A DNA stretch of 64,000 nucleotides from Metabacillus niabensis (lineage in GTDB: Bacteria > Bacillota > Bacilli > Bacillales > Bacillaceae). The position numbers were made by a program, and so were the translations under genes. Where the stretch lies: the NCBI RefSeq assembly GCF_020524345.1, contig NZ_JAIVLH010000010.1, forward strand, positions 1 through 64,000, in the 5' to 3' direction. Position 1 is the first letter of the stretch, and the number at the start of each line of letters is the position of its first letter. This document shows positions 55,041 to 62,861 of the stretch, in pieces. The notes beneath the pieces were generated by a model. The model worked only from the letters and a program-made list of their open reading frames with translations. It had not been told where the DNA came from and made no database searches.

Positions 55041-56012
55041 GTGGATAATCAACAAAGTCAATACCGTTTTCAAGTATATATTCGCGGCATCATCTTAATT
55101 GGTTTTACATTATTAATGATAAAATTGCTCATTACAGGAAACATGGTCAATTTTATCGCACCTAAAATGATGCCTTTTATGTATTTTGCGATTATCGTCT
55201 TTTTAATTTTAGGAGTTATTCAAATATGGAGAAGCGGGTCAAAGAAGCAAGCAGAGCTTTATTGTGATTGTGGAATAGATCATACGGCCCCATCTACTCC
55301 AGTTCGTTCAATTTTTGTTTATCTATTGTTTATCATTCCGATCGTAACTGGCTTTCTTTTTCCAGAGGTTATATTAGATAGTTCAGTTGCTGCTAAACGA
55401 GGTTTTAAATCCTTTGCAACGGCAGATCCACAGCCTGTGAAGGAAGGCGGCACTGGAACAGAAAAAGCTGAAGCATATCTAAATGATCCCGAGGCTTATA
55501 TGGAGGAGCTAGATGAGAGGATAGGTGATAAGGTTTTAGAGTCTTCCAGTAATATACCTGAAGTACCTCTAGAGCATCCTGAGGGGTTTGAAGTTCAAGA
55601 GCGTCCTGTGGATATTTATGCTCAGTTAGAAAAAGAGATGCTGGAAATGGAAACTATTCAATTTACTGATGAGAACTATATTGCTATGACAACCATTATT
55701 GACCAGAGTCCTGAAAAATTTGTTGGGAAAAAGGTGGAGATAATAGGGTTTGTCTTTCGTGAGCACGACTTTAATGAAAATCAATTTGTTATCGCAAGGT
55801 TTGGTTTATCCTGCTGTGTGGCCGATGCTTCTGTTTTTGGAACACTAGCATCATTCCCTGAAGCGGGTCAATATGGCGATGATAAGTGGGTGAAACTAAA
55901 GGGGACACTAACAACGACAAACTATCAAGATTGGACATTGCCTTCCATTGATGTATCTAGTATTGAAGTTATCGAACAACCGGAAACACCATATGTATAC
56001 GAAAAATATTAA
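55041..56012 (+). CDS. ycgQ: YcgQ-like TIGR03943-family protein
   Basis: The 323-residue product has two N-terminal membrane segments (about 12-60), a short CDCGIDH motif near 76, a third membrane segment, and a soluble C-terminal domain (about 200-310) with IIDQSPEKFVGKKVEIIGFVFRE-type beta strands and LSCCVAD. It is the usual partner of the YcgR permease. The start is GTG, 9 nt after GGGAGG. Function unknown; the two probably form one membrane system. Confidence 0.85.
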   Translation: MDNQQSQYRFQVYIRGIILIGFTLLMIKLLITGNMVNFIAPKMMPFMYFAIIVFLILGVIQIWRSGSKKQAELYCDCGIDHTAPSTPVRSIFVYLLFIIPIVTGFLFPEVILDSSVAAKRGFKSFATADPQPVKEGGTGTEKAEAYLNDPEAYMEELDERIGDKVLESSSNIPEVPLEHPEGFEVQERPVDIYAQLEKEMLEMETIQFTDENYIAMTTIIDQSPEKFVGKKVEIIGFVFREHDFNENQFVIARFGLSCCVADASVFGTLASFPEAGQYGDDKWVKLKGTLTTTNYQDWTLPSIDVSSIEVIEQPETPYVYEKY

Positions 56013-56034
56013 AAACACGCAAATGCGTGTTTTT
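56011..56034. terminator. Bidirectional terminator between ycgQ and ytzI-like gene
   Basis: AAAAACACGC/GCGTGTTTTT stem with loop AAAT; serves both convergent genes. Confidence 0.85.
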
Positions 56035-56191
56035 AATTTTTCTCGTTACTTTGCTTTTTATTTTCATCATCATCAGATTTTTTAATAGGATCAATTGTAT
56101 GTTTGTATTGGTAAGCTTTACTTGTGGTTAAAACACTTAATAAAAGGACAACGATAACAATAATAATACAAATAATAAAAACAACTTTCAC
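56033..56191 (-). CDS. ytzI: Small membrane protein, YtzI-like
   Basis: A 52-residue protein: one N-terminal hydrophobic segment (about 3-22, VVFIICIIIVIVVLLLSVL) followed by TTSKAYQYKHTIDP and a charged Lys/Asp/Asn tail. The SKAYxxKHxxDP segment and its place near dps match B. subtilis YtzI. The start is GTG with AGGAGG 7 nt upstream. Function unknown. Easily missed because of its length. Confidence 0.8.
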   Translation of the reverse strand: MKVVFIICIIIVIVVLLLSVLTTSKAYQYKHTIDPIKKSDDDENKKQSNEKN

Positions 56192-56249
56192 TGTATTTCC
56201 TCCTGTTTCCAAGCACTATTTCTTTAATCCTTTAGAAATGTTTAACTTA

Positions 56250-56316
56250 ATTAAAGGATTAAAATAAAAGAAAAGACATTGATTTCCACCTTCGGCTGTA
56301 AGTCTTGTTTTTCTAA
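56250..56316 (+). repeat. 70-nt element, copy 2 (upstream of dps)
   Basis: It starts ATTAAAGGATTAAAATAAAA, includes GATTTCCACCTTCGGCTGTA and ends in a T-run. It aligns with 23077-23146 upstream of mntA. Confidence 0.55.
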
Positions 56317-56364
56317 TATTATCATGAAAAATTACCTATGAGGCAATTAATGTTTAACCACAAG

Positions 56365-56390
56365 GTTTTAGAGCAAACTATTTGGGGTAA
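56365..56390 (+). promoter_or_regulatory. Sigma-B promoter of dps
   Basis: GTTTTA (56365-56370), a 14-bp spacer and GGGTAA (56385-56390) match the sigma-B consensus. It lies 33 bp before the dps start, agreeing with the general-stress control of dps in B. subtilis. Confidence 0.75.
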
Positions 56391-56422
56391 ATATATAGTA
56401 GATGCAAAAGGAGGAATAAATA

Positions 56423-56863
56423 ATGTCAGACAAATTAATCGCAACAGTAAACAAACAAATAGCCAATTGGACAGTGTTGTATGTGAAATTACATAATTAT
56501 CATTGGTTTGTAAAAGGAGAAAACTTCTTTACCTTACATGAAAAATTTGAAGAATTCTACAATGAAGCAGCTGTTCATATTGATGAGTTAGCTGAACGAT
56601 TATTAGCACTTGATGGTGAACCTGTAGCAACGATGAAAGAATCCTTAGAGATCTCTTCTGTGAATGAAGCTGAAGGAAACGAATCAGCACAACAAATGGT
56701 TCAAAGCATTTATGAAGATTTTAGTAAACTTGCAGAGGAATTAAAAGAAGGTATGGATTTAGCTGCAGAGGTTGGAGATGAAACGACAGGCGATATGCTT
56801 CTTGCCATTCACCAAGGGTTGGAAAAGCATAATTGGATGTTAAAGTCATTCTTAGGTAAGTAA
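56423..56863 (+). CDS. dps: Dps-family iron-storage and DNA-protection protein
   Basis: The 146-residue ferritin-like protein forms dodecamers that oxidise and store iron. The inter-subunit ferroxidase ligands are in HNYHWFVKG (H27), LHEKF (H39) and [12 protein letters not shown] (D54, E58). AAAGGAGGAATAAAT precedes the ATG. Predicted sigma-B promoter and terminator make it a single-gene unit. Confidence 0.95.
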   Translation: MSDKLIATVNKQIANWTVLYVKLHNYHWFVKGENFFTLHEKFEEFYNEAAVHIDELAERLLALDGEPVATMKESLEISSVNEAEGNESAQQMVQSIYEDFSKLAEELKEGMDLAAEVGDETTGDMLLAIHQGLEKHNWMLKSFLGK

Positions 56864-56865
56864 GT

Positions 56866-56910
56866 AAGAAGGGACTGTCCCATGATGATAAATGGAACAG
56901 TCCCTTCTTT
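56866..56910 (+). terminator. Terminator of dps
   Basis: AAGAAGGGACTGT pairs with ACAGTCCCTTCTT, followed by TTATTAAT; the A-rich 5' side may also serve the convergent gene. Confidence 0.85.
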
Positions 56911-56911
56911 A

Positions 56912-57124
56912 TTAATACTCTTTTTCAGCTATCTCTTTTGACATCTTTTCTGTCATAAAAGGGATGATCATTGACTGAATTTCCTGTTCAGGCAGTTCTT
57001 TTACCCAATTGAGAATTTCCTGTTTATTTGTATGGCTAATAATGGATTGAACGTATGCCAAAACATCTTCTTCGTCAGCTCGAAACTGACTGTGATCAGA
57101 ATTAAAAAAGATTTGATGATCCAC
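56912..57124 (-). CDS. Small soluble protein, unknown
   Basis: A 70-residue acidic helical protein (DEEDVLAYVQSIISHTNKQE, LNWVKELPEQEIQSM) without a membrane segment. The GTG start has GGAGGATAAAAA upstream. I do not recognise the family. It is convergent with dps and shares its terminator region. Confidence 0.65.
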   Translation of the reverse strand: MDHQIFFNSDHSQFRADEEDVLAYVQSIISHTNKQEILNWVKELPEQEIQSMIIPFMTEKMSKEIAEKEY

Positions 57125-57269
57125 TTTTTATCCTCCATTCATAGTTTACCGGTATTTAATTTATCCTTAACTTTTAATGAAAGTTCTATTCTATCTTATC
57201 GACATAGAGAATAATGCAATACATAAGGGCAAAAGATAATGGAATGAATAAAAAGAAGGAGTGGGCATC

Positions 57270-57602
57270 ATGGATCAAACAAAGAAGACATATTATATTA
57301 CGGTTGGAAGTGGGCAAATCTCTCAATTAAGCACTGTTTCTGCATGGGATTTCAAAATTGAAGCAACAGACGAAGAAATTGTTCAACTGCGTGAGTATTT
57401 TGACCAAGTCTATTCTGCGGATTTTCAAGGATTTCTTCGCTCTCATACACCGTATGTACAATATCATTATGATCGAGAAAATGATGCGATTGATGATACG
57501 CATCAAAAAATCTATCGAATGATATATGAGCTAGGTGATGAAGAAGCAAGGGAGCATATCCGTTCCCAACAGCTTATGTCAAAAATTGATGAACAAGAAT
57601 AA
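57270..57602 (+). CDS. Conserved-looking hypothetical protein
   Basis: A 110-residue soluble protein: an N-terminal beta-rich part (TYYITVGSGQISQLSTVSAW), then helices (DEEIVQLREYFDQVYSADFQ, YELGDEEAREHI). ATG 57270 lies 7 nt after AAGGAG; GTG 57261 overlaps that site. No family recognised. It lies just upstream of ytkD with its own ribosome-binding site. Confidence 0.7.
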   Translation: MDQTKKTYYITVGSGQISQLSTVSAWDFKIEATDEEIVQLREYFDQVYSADFQGFLRSHTPYVQYHYDRENDAIDDTHQKIYRMIYELGDEEAREHIRSQQLMSKIDEQE

Positions 57603-57619
57603 ACTCTTACACATAGATT

Positions 57620-57648
57620 TGACATTGTGATAAGATTTGAATAGATAA
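57620..57648 (+). promoter_or_regulatory. Sigma-A promoter of ytkD
   Basis: TTGACA (57620-57625), a 17-bp spacer and TAGATA (57643-57648), 22 bp before the start codon. Confidence 0.6.
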
Positions 57649-57670
57649 GGAAAAAATTGAGGGATCAACT

Positions 57671-58156
57671 ATGTACCGATTTATTGATTATTATCACAAT
57701 GAGGTTTTATTGTCATTTGACGATCATCCGTTTTCAAAAGAACCTAAGCATGTTTGGGTTGTTTGTAGGCACAAGCAGAAATGGCTATTAACAAAGCATT
57801 CTGATCGCGGGATTGAGTTTCCGGGTGGTAAGGTGGAAGCAAATGAAACTGCGCTGGAAGCTGCGATTAGAGAGGTAAAAGAGGAAACTGGTGGAATTGT
57901 ACACAACATTGAATACATTGGACAATATAAAGTAAGAGGGAAAGAAAAAGTCATTGTGAAAAATATTTATTTTGCTAGAATCGATAGACTTGAAAAACAA
58001 GAAGGATATTTTGAAACATATGGGCCTGTTTTATTAGATAAACTTCCGGAAAATATCCAAACAAACAAGCAATATAGCTTTATTATGAAAGACGATGTTT
58101 TACAAAAAAGTTTACAAGAAGTGGAAAAAAGAATAAAAATAAGAGGCGACATGTGA
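57671..58156 (+). CDS. ytkD: Nudix hydrolase YtkD (nucleoside triphosphatase)
   Basis: The 161-residue product has a complete Nudix box: G53, E59, R67-E68, E71-E72 and G74 in GKVEANETALEAAIREVKEE. B. subtilis YtkD hydrolyses nucleoside triphosphates including oxidised purines, with an antimutator role. GAGGGATC precedes the ATG. Position next to ytlACD matches the B. subtilis backbone. Confidence 0.92.
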   Translation: MYRFIDYYHNEVLLSFDDHPFSKEPKHVWVVCRHKQKWLLTKHSDRGIEFPGGKVEANETALEAAIREVKEETGGIVHNIEYIGQYKVRGKEKVIVKNIYFARIDRLEKQEGYFETYGPVLLDKLPENIQTNKQYSFIMKDDVLQKSLQEVEKRIKIRGDM

Positions 58157-58197
58157 CAAATCCCTTTAATGGGATCGTCTCATTCAGCCTCTTTTTT
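58142..58197. terminator. Terminator-like hairpin between ytkD and ytlD
   Basis: AGAGGC..GCCTCT encloses a second stem ATCCC/GGGAT with flanking GAC/GTC pairs, followed by TTTTTT on the plus strand. Overlaps both gene ends. Confidence 0.6.
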
Positions 58198-58999
58198 CTG
58201 ATTTTACAAGCTTTTTTTCTACTAGTTCCACACCTTGATACATAATTGTCGCAAAGACAGCAATAATCAATAGGCTCAATAGAACAAGCGTAAAGTTAAA
58301 TACTTGGAAACCATATATAATCATATATCCCAGCCCTTTTGCGGAGACGAGAAACTCTCCAACGATGACCCCTACCCATGATAAACCAACATTTACTTTT
58401 AAAGTAGACACAATCGTTGGAAAAGAGGCAGGCAGGATAGCATCCCTAAAAATCTGAATTTTTTTAGCACCAAATGTCTGGAGAACCTTGATATAGTTGG
58501 TGTCCACTTCTTTAAAAGAGGTGTACACAACAATTGTTGTAATAATAACTGATATAATCGTTCCCATTGCGATAATGGATACAAAGCCCGGCCCTAGACC
58601 GACAATTAGTATTGGTCCTAAAGCTACTTTAGGCATGGCATTTAAGATAACAAGATAAGGATCAAGAATTTTTGATAATCTGGCAGACCACCATAGCAAT
58701 GCTGCAAGCATTGCGCCAAGCAAAGTTCCTAAGATAAATCCTAAGACCGTCTCGAATAACGTAACTCCGATATGTGGAAGAAGTGTTCCATCCGTAATTT
58801 TCGTAATAAACAAATTCCAGACCTTAGAAGGAGAGCTAAATAGAAGGGGATCAATCCAATCTCTTCGACTTGCAAGCTCCCAAAGACTGAAAAAACTGAT
58901 GAAAATCAGAAGTTGATAAAACTTTACCCACATCTTTTCCCGTGCTACATTACGCTTATAATTTCGATGAAGGAGTTCAATGCTTTCATTCTGTTTCAT
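58184..58999 (-). CDS. ytlD: ABC transporter permease (SsuC/TauC/NrtB type)
   Basis: The 271-residue product has about six membrane segments, [22 protein letters not shown] at the first helix and the docking motif [21 protein letters not shown]. It is the third gene of a binding protein-ATPase-permease operon and overlaps the ATPase gene by 14 nt. Family members take up sulfonates, nitrate or pyrimidine-like compounds. In B. subtilis the ytl cargo is not firmly known. Confidence 0.88.
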   Translation of the reverse strand: MKQNESIELLHRNYKRNVAREKMWVKFYQLLIFISFFSLWELASRRDWIDPLLFSSPSKVWNLFITKITDGTLLPHIGVTLFETVLGFILGTLLGAMLAALLWWSARLSKILDPYLVILNAMPKVALGPILIVGLGPGFVSIIAMGTIISVIITTIVVYTSFKEVDTNYIKVLQTFGAKKIQIFRDAILPASFPTIVSTLKVNVGLSWVGVIVGEFLVSAKGLGYMIIYGFQVFNFTLVLLSLLIIAVFATIMYQGVELVEKKLVKSEKRG

Positions 59000-59756
59000 A
59001 CTGATCTAACTCCTTCCATATTTGTTGGAATAATGTAGAAAACGAAGGATGCTGTCTTGCATGAAATGGTGTAAGATCTCTTAATTCTTTAGGTACTACA
59101 TATGTTTTTCTTATTCTTCCGGGTCTTGCAGAAAAAACAAAAATTCGATCGCTCATTGCAATAGCTTCTCCAATATCATGTGTTACGAGAAGGGCTGTTT
59201 TATTAAAATCCTTTAATGTTTTGACAACTAAGTCTTCAAGTTTTAATTTTGTTTGATAATCAAGTGCAGAAAAGGGCTCATCAAGCAGAAAAATTTTAGG
59301 ATCAGTTGCTAACGTTCGAACTAAAGCAGCACGTTGTCTCATACCTCCGGATAATTGATGGGGAAACTGCTTTTCTACTTGATCAAGTCCCATATCTTTT
59401 AGCATTTCTAAGGTTGATTTTGTTGATTCAAATGTTTTTCTCCCTGTAATTTTTAGACCTAACGTTACATTTTCTTCAATTGTTTTCCACGGAAATAAAT
59501 AATCCTGCTGAAGCATGTAACCGATAGCAGAATCCGGCTTTGTGATAAGTGAATTTGCAATTTTCACTCTACCCTGGACAGGTTTAATAAGGCCAGCGAT
59601 AATAGAAAGCAATGTTGTTTTTCCACACCCACTTGGTCCAAGGAAGGAGATAAACTCCCCTTCCTCCACAGCCAGTTGAATACCTTCAAGCGCTACAGTT
59701 GCACTGTCCTTTGTTAAATATATATGACGAACATCTTCGACAAGTAAAAATGACAT
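58986..59756 (-). CDS. ytlC: ABC transporter ATP-binding protein (SsuB/TauB type)
   Basis: The 256-residue ATPase has Walker [27 protein letters not shown]-loop region, signature LSGGMRQR, Walker [13 protein letters not shown] and switch His in VTHDIGEA. It lies 15 bp downstream of the binding-protein gene. Confidence 0.92.
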   Translation of the reverse strand: MSFLLVEDVRHIYLTKDSATVALEGIQLAVEEGEFISFLGPSGCGKTTLLSIIAGLIKPVQGRVKIANSLITKPDSAIGYMLQQDYLFPWKTIEENVTLGLKITGRKTFESTKSTLEMLKDMGLDQVEKQFPHQLSGGMRQRAALVRTLATDPKIFLLDEPFSALDYQTKLKLEDLVVKTLKDFNKTALLVTHDIGEAIAMSDRIFVFSARPGRIRKTYVVPKELRDLTPFHARQHPSFSTLFQQIWKELDQYETE

Positions 59757-59771
59757 AAAGGTTTCTCCTTC

Positions 59772-60758
59772 CTAATTAGTAACTTCTTCTGCATAAGATG
59801 TGTTGACAAGTGTTTCATAATCAACACGCCCTGGAAGTTCTCCTGCTTCGTCCATAATGTCTTGTAAGTTATTCCATTCATCTTCTTCTAAAATAGGGTC
59901 TGATGAGAAAGATCCTTGTTCCTTGTATCTTTCAACAACAGTTTCGATAATTTCAAGCTCTGTATCTTCAAATTGAGAGGCAATGGATGCGGCAATTTCT
60001 TCAACGCTTTTTTTATCTACCCATTGCTGTGCTTTATATATGGCAGCTGTGAATTTTTTAGCAGTTTCTGCGTTATCATCTAAGAAGCTTTGTTTGCTCA
60101 TAAAAGTTGTATAAGGAACACTGCCCGATTCTGCTCCAAAGGAAGCAACGATATGACCTGTACCTTCTTTTTCAAAGATACTTGCTGTTGGTTCAAATAG
60201 TTGAACATAATCACCTGTTCCTGATGCAAAGGCACTAGGGATATTAGCAAAATCAACATTTTGAATTAACTCCAGGTCTGAACGAGGATCAATTCCATGT
60301 TGTTTTAATACAAATTCCCCGACCATCTGAGGCATTCCACCTTTTCTTTGACCTAAAAAGGTACTTCCTTTTAACTGCTCCCAATCAAATGAGTCGATCT
60401 TTTCCCGGCTTACGAGAAATGTCCCATCAGTTTGGGTAAGTTGGGCAAAATTGATAATTGGATCATTTGAGCCTTGGGCATGAACATAGATAGAAGTTTC
60501 AGATCCAACCAATGCAATATCCGCTCCGTCAGACAAGAGGGCTGTCATTGTCTTGTCTCCACCCCACGTAGTTGTTAATTCCACATTAAGACCCTCTTCT
60601 TCAAAAAAACCTTCTGCCATTGCGACATATAAGGGTGCATAGAAAATAGAATGAGTGACTTCAGCTAGTCGAATGGTTTCGGTTTTGTTTTGGCTGCAGG
60701 CAGTAATTGTAAATAGAAGAAGGAATGCAATACAAACCCAAGCTAATCGTCTTTTCAT
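59772..60758 (-). CDS. ytlA: ABC transporter substrate-binding lipoprotein (NMT1/SsuA-like)
   Basis: The 328-residue precursor has lipobox FTITAC (Cys21). RLAEVTHSIFYAPLYVAMAEGFFEEEGL, TTWGGDKTMTALLSDGADIALVG and GQRKGGMPQMVGEFVLKQHGID are typical of the NMT1/SsuA group that binds sulfonates, thiamine precursors or related small compounds. AGGAGG precedes the ATG. It is the first gene of the operon and divergent from ytmA. No thiamine (TPP) riboswitch seen in the 212-bp upstream gap. Confidence 0.9.
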   Translation of the reverse strand: MKRRLAWVCIAFLLLFTITACSQNKTETIRLAEVTHSIFYAPLYVAMAEGFFEEEGLNVELTTTWGGDKTMTALLSDGADIALVGSETSIYVHAQGSNDPIINFAQLTQTDGTFLVSREKIDSFDWEQLKGSTFLGQRKGGMPQMVGEFVLKQHGIDPRSDLELIQNVDFANIPSAFASGTGDYVQLFEPTASIFEKEGTGHIVASFGAESGSVPYTTFMSKQSFLDDNAETAKKFTAAIYKAQQWVDKKSVEEIAASIASQFEDTELEIIETVVERYKEQGSFSSDPILEEDEWNNLQDIMDEAGELPGRVDYETLVNTSYAEEVTN

Positions 60759-60979
60759 GATACTTTAACCTCCTTGATGCACAGCATCACTGATTTTTGT
60801 ACAATAAAAGATAATCTTCGTTACAATATGAAGATTAAATACTAGCGGATATAGGATAATTTATGATTATTCTTAAAAATGTGTGAATGCCTAGAAAAAA
60901 TGATTCACGTTAAATTGGGTAAAGTAATAAAGTACAAGGTTTACAAAGTCAATGAGAGAAGAAAGAAAGAGTGAAAAAA

Positions 60980-61771
60980 ATGAATGGTAAAGTGATAAGT
61001 AAAGTCAAATTTCCATCCCCTAGTCCACAAATAAATATATGGATTGTGACATACCTGTCGAAGGGGTTAAAGATTAAAGGGCTGCTTGCAGAGCCAAAGC
61101 TTGAGGGTACATATGATGGGCTGCTATACCTACGTGGTGGGATAAAAAATGTAGGAATGGTAAGAGTTGGGAGAATTGTTCAATTTGCCTCAGAGGGATT
61201 TGTCGTTATGGCACCGTTTTACAGGGGGAACCAAGGTGGAGAAGGAAATGAAGATTTTGCCGGGGAAGATCGTTATGATGCGATTTCAGCCATCGAAGTT
61301 TTGAAAAGTCATTCCAAAGTAAATAAAGAACGTATTCATGCATTCGGCTTTTCAAGAGGAGGCGTTATGGCTTTATTAGCCGGAATCGTTGTGGAAAATA
61401 TATGTTCAATTGTTACATGGGGAGGAGTATCTGATATGAGCTTAACCTATGTAGAAAGAGAAGATTTACGTAGAATGATGAAGAGAGTCATTGGTGGTAC
61501 ACCTTCAAAGTATCCTAAAAGGTATAAATGGAGAACACCTTTATATGAGTTGGAAAGGTTGCATGCACCGGTCTTAATTATACATGGAGTACAAGATAAA
61601 AATGTGTCTGTTGAGCATGCTTACAGACTTGAGAAACGTCTAAATGAGTTAGGAAAACAGGTAGAGAGCTGGTATTTTGAAGAGTATACACACTATTTTC
61701 CGCCAAGTACTAATCGAGAAACACTCCAAAAGCTTTGTTTATGGATGAAAAAACAGCACATTCACGTTTAA
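60980..61771 (+). CDS. ytmA: Alpha/beta hydrolase, YtmA-like (prolyl oligopeptidase fold)
   Basis: The 263-residue product has LYLRGGIKNVGMVR, FYRGNQGGEGNEDFAGEDRYDA, nucleophile elbow GFSRGG, IHGVQDKNVS with the Asp and EYTHYFPP with the His, the same blocks as B. subtilis YtmA. The start is uncertain: ATG 60980 or the GTG three codons upstream (60971); the ribosome-binding site is weak (AGAAAGAG). A second small gene, ytmB, follows. Substrate unknown. Confidence 0.88.
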   Translation: MNGKVISKVKFPSPSPQINIWIVTYLSKGLKIKGLLAEPKLEGTYDGLLYLRGGIKNVGMVRVGRIVQFASEGFVVMAPFYRGNQGGEGNEDFAGEDRYDAISAIEVLKSHSKVNKERIHAFGFSRGGVMALLAGIVVENICSIVTWGGVSDMSLTYVEREDLRRMMKRVIGGTPSKYPKRYKWRTPLYELERLHAPVLIIHGVQDKNVSVEHAYRLEKRLNELGKQVESWYFEEYTHYFPPSTNRETLQKLCLWMKKQHIHV

Positions 61772-61832
61772 TGATAGAAGCAATGATGGTATGATGGAAG
61801 TGTCCAATCAGTAAGAAGAGGAGGAATTCATA

Positions 61833-62075
61833 TTGGGAATGCCAGTTGAATTTAATACAATGATTGTTACAAAAGGTAGAGAAACCCGAATAGATGAAAA
61901 CACATTTGAACTATTAAAAGAAGGGTACCGTATTTATCCAATCGATATTCCGGTAGAAGTAAGAAAAACAAAAAGCGGAGAAATGACAGGACAAGCTATT
62001 GTCCAAAAACTAGAATTATCGAATACGAATACGATTTTAACATATCGTTTAATTAACTTGAATTCAACAAATTAA
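61833..62075 (+). CDS. ytmB: YtmB-like small protein (DUF2584)
   Basis: An 80-residue protein beginning MGMPVEFNTMIVTKGRE and containing LLKEGYRIYPIDIPVEV, matching YtmB/DUF2584. The TTG start has GAGGAGG 8 nt upstream. Function unknown. A terminator follows. Confidence 0.85.
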   Translation: MGMPVEFNTMIVTKGRETRIDENTFELLKEGYRIYPIDIPVEVRKTKSGEMTGQAIVQKLELSNTNTILTYRLINLNSTN

Positions 62076-62085
62076 CGTTTCTTAT

Positions 62086-62115
62086 AAAGGGGATTTACAA
62101 AGGATCCCCCTTTTT
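62086..62115 (+). terminator. Terminator of ytmAB
   Basis: AAAGGGGAT/ATCCCCCTTT stem with a T-run. Confidence 0.85.
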
Positions 62116-62133
62116 CTTCTCGTCTAGGAAATG

Positions 62134-62251
62134 ATAAAATTCTTGAACTGTGGATAAGTGCGCGACATCCAGCTCCAGCGCCTAGCCCCTTGAGGTCATA
62201 AGCCACAAATGAATAGAAGACAAAGAACATCTTCTATTCATTTGCTGCGAC
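62134..62251 (-). repeat. Dispersed Bacillaceae-type repeat, copy B
   Basis: The reverse complement matches 12032-12149 nearly base for base over about 115 bp, including GGGGCTAGGCGCTGGAGCTG and CTTATCCACAGTTCAAG. Its inner palindrome is ATGAATAGAAGAT..CTTCTATTCAT. The repeat supplies the last codons and stop of the minus-strand gene at 62234. Confidence 0.88.
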
Positions 62252-62728
62252 AGGTGTATTGTCAGCTTTCCTCACCATTGCAATAAAACCCCTAACAATT
62301 AGAAACGTACTAGTGACTGAGAGAAAACTGTGAAAGCTATTCCAGCCGCGTCTAAAGGTCACTAGAGTCGTGTTCTTCTCAAGCAAATGTTCTACAATCG
62401 TCATTGGTATACTGAATAATAAAACGTTGATAAAAATCATTGGTTTCTTTGACGTTTTAGTTACCTGATTATAGAAAACACAGGTGATTGGGAATAACAA
62501 ATAATCATAAATAAAGCTTACATCAAATGATTCAAATAGCTTAGTAGGATATTCGATATATCCACGTTTCGTTAGAAGGTGATCCAAGATAGATGAAATA
62601 TAACCTTTAAATAAAAAGATAATTAACCAGTCTTTCATTGGCGGCTTTCTTACAATTTTAAACAAAGAAATGACTCCAAATAGAAATAGTATTTTTAGAA
62701 AGTTATGTTCAATATTTTTTTTCCTCAC
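62234..62728 (-). CDS. CBO0543-like integral membrane protein
   Basis: The 164-residue product has about four or five hydrophobic segments (FLKILFLFGVISLF, WLIIFLFKGYISSIL, YDYLLFPITCVFYN, FINVLLFSIPMTIVEHL) and ends with TFRRGWNSFHSFLSV, the pattern of CBO0543-family proteins of Bacillaceae. I chose GTG 62728, 10 nt after AGGAG; a longer frame to 62809 lacks such a site. The C-terminal residues AANE and the stop are encoded by the dispersed repeat. Function unknown. Confidence 0.75.
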   Translation of the reverse strand: MRKKNIEHNFLKILFLFGVISLFKIVRKPPMKDWLIIFLFKGYISSILDHLLTKRGYIEYPTKLFESFDVSFIYDYLLFPITCVFYNQVTKTSKKPMIFINVLLFSIPMTIVEHLLEKNTTLVTFRRGWNSFHSFLSVTSTFLIVRGFIAMVRKADNTPVAANE

Positions 62729-62810
62729 AATGGGATCACTCCTACAAGTTAAAGTTTGTCCATAAATCTTGAAAATATTGATATAAGGGTCAACACGATA
62801 GAGGTTCAAT

Positions 62811-62844
62811 AAAAAGGACCTCTCTAAATGAGAAGCCCCTTTTG
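62811..62844 (-). terminator. Terminator of pckA
   Basis: On the minus strand AAAGGGGCTTCTC..GAGAGGTCCTTTTT forms a stem with a T-run 18 bp after the pckA stop. Confidence 0.85.
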
Positions 62845-62861
62845 CGTTTAACCATATTCAC

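Noticed and set aside
56352-56390. GTTTAA (56352) as the -35 of the dps sigma-B promoter
   Set aside because: 27 bp from GGGTAA is too far; GTTTTA at 56365 gives 14 bp.
60759-60970. TPP riboswitch upstream of ytlA
   Set aside because: Considered because related binding proteins can handle thiamine precursors; none of the conserved TPP core motifs was found on either strand.
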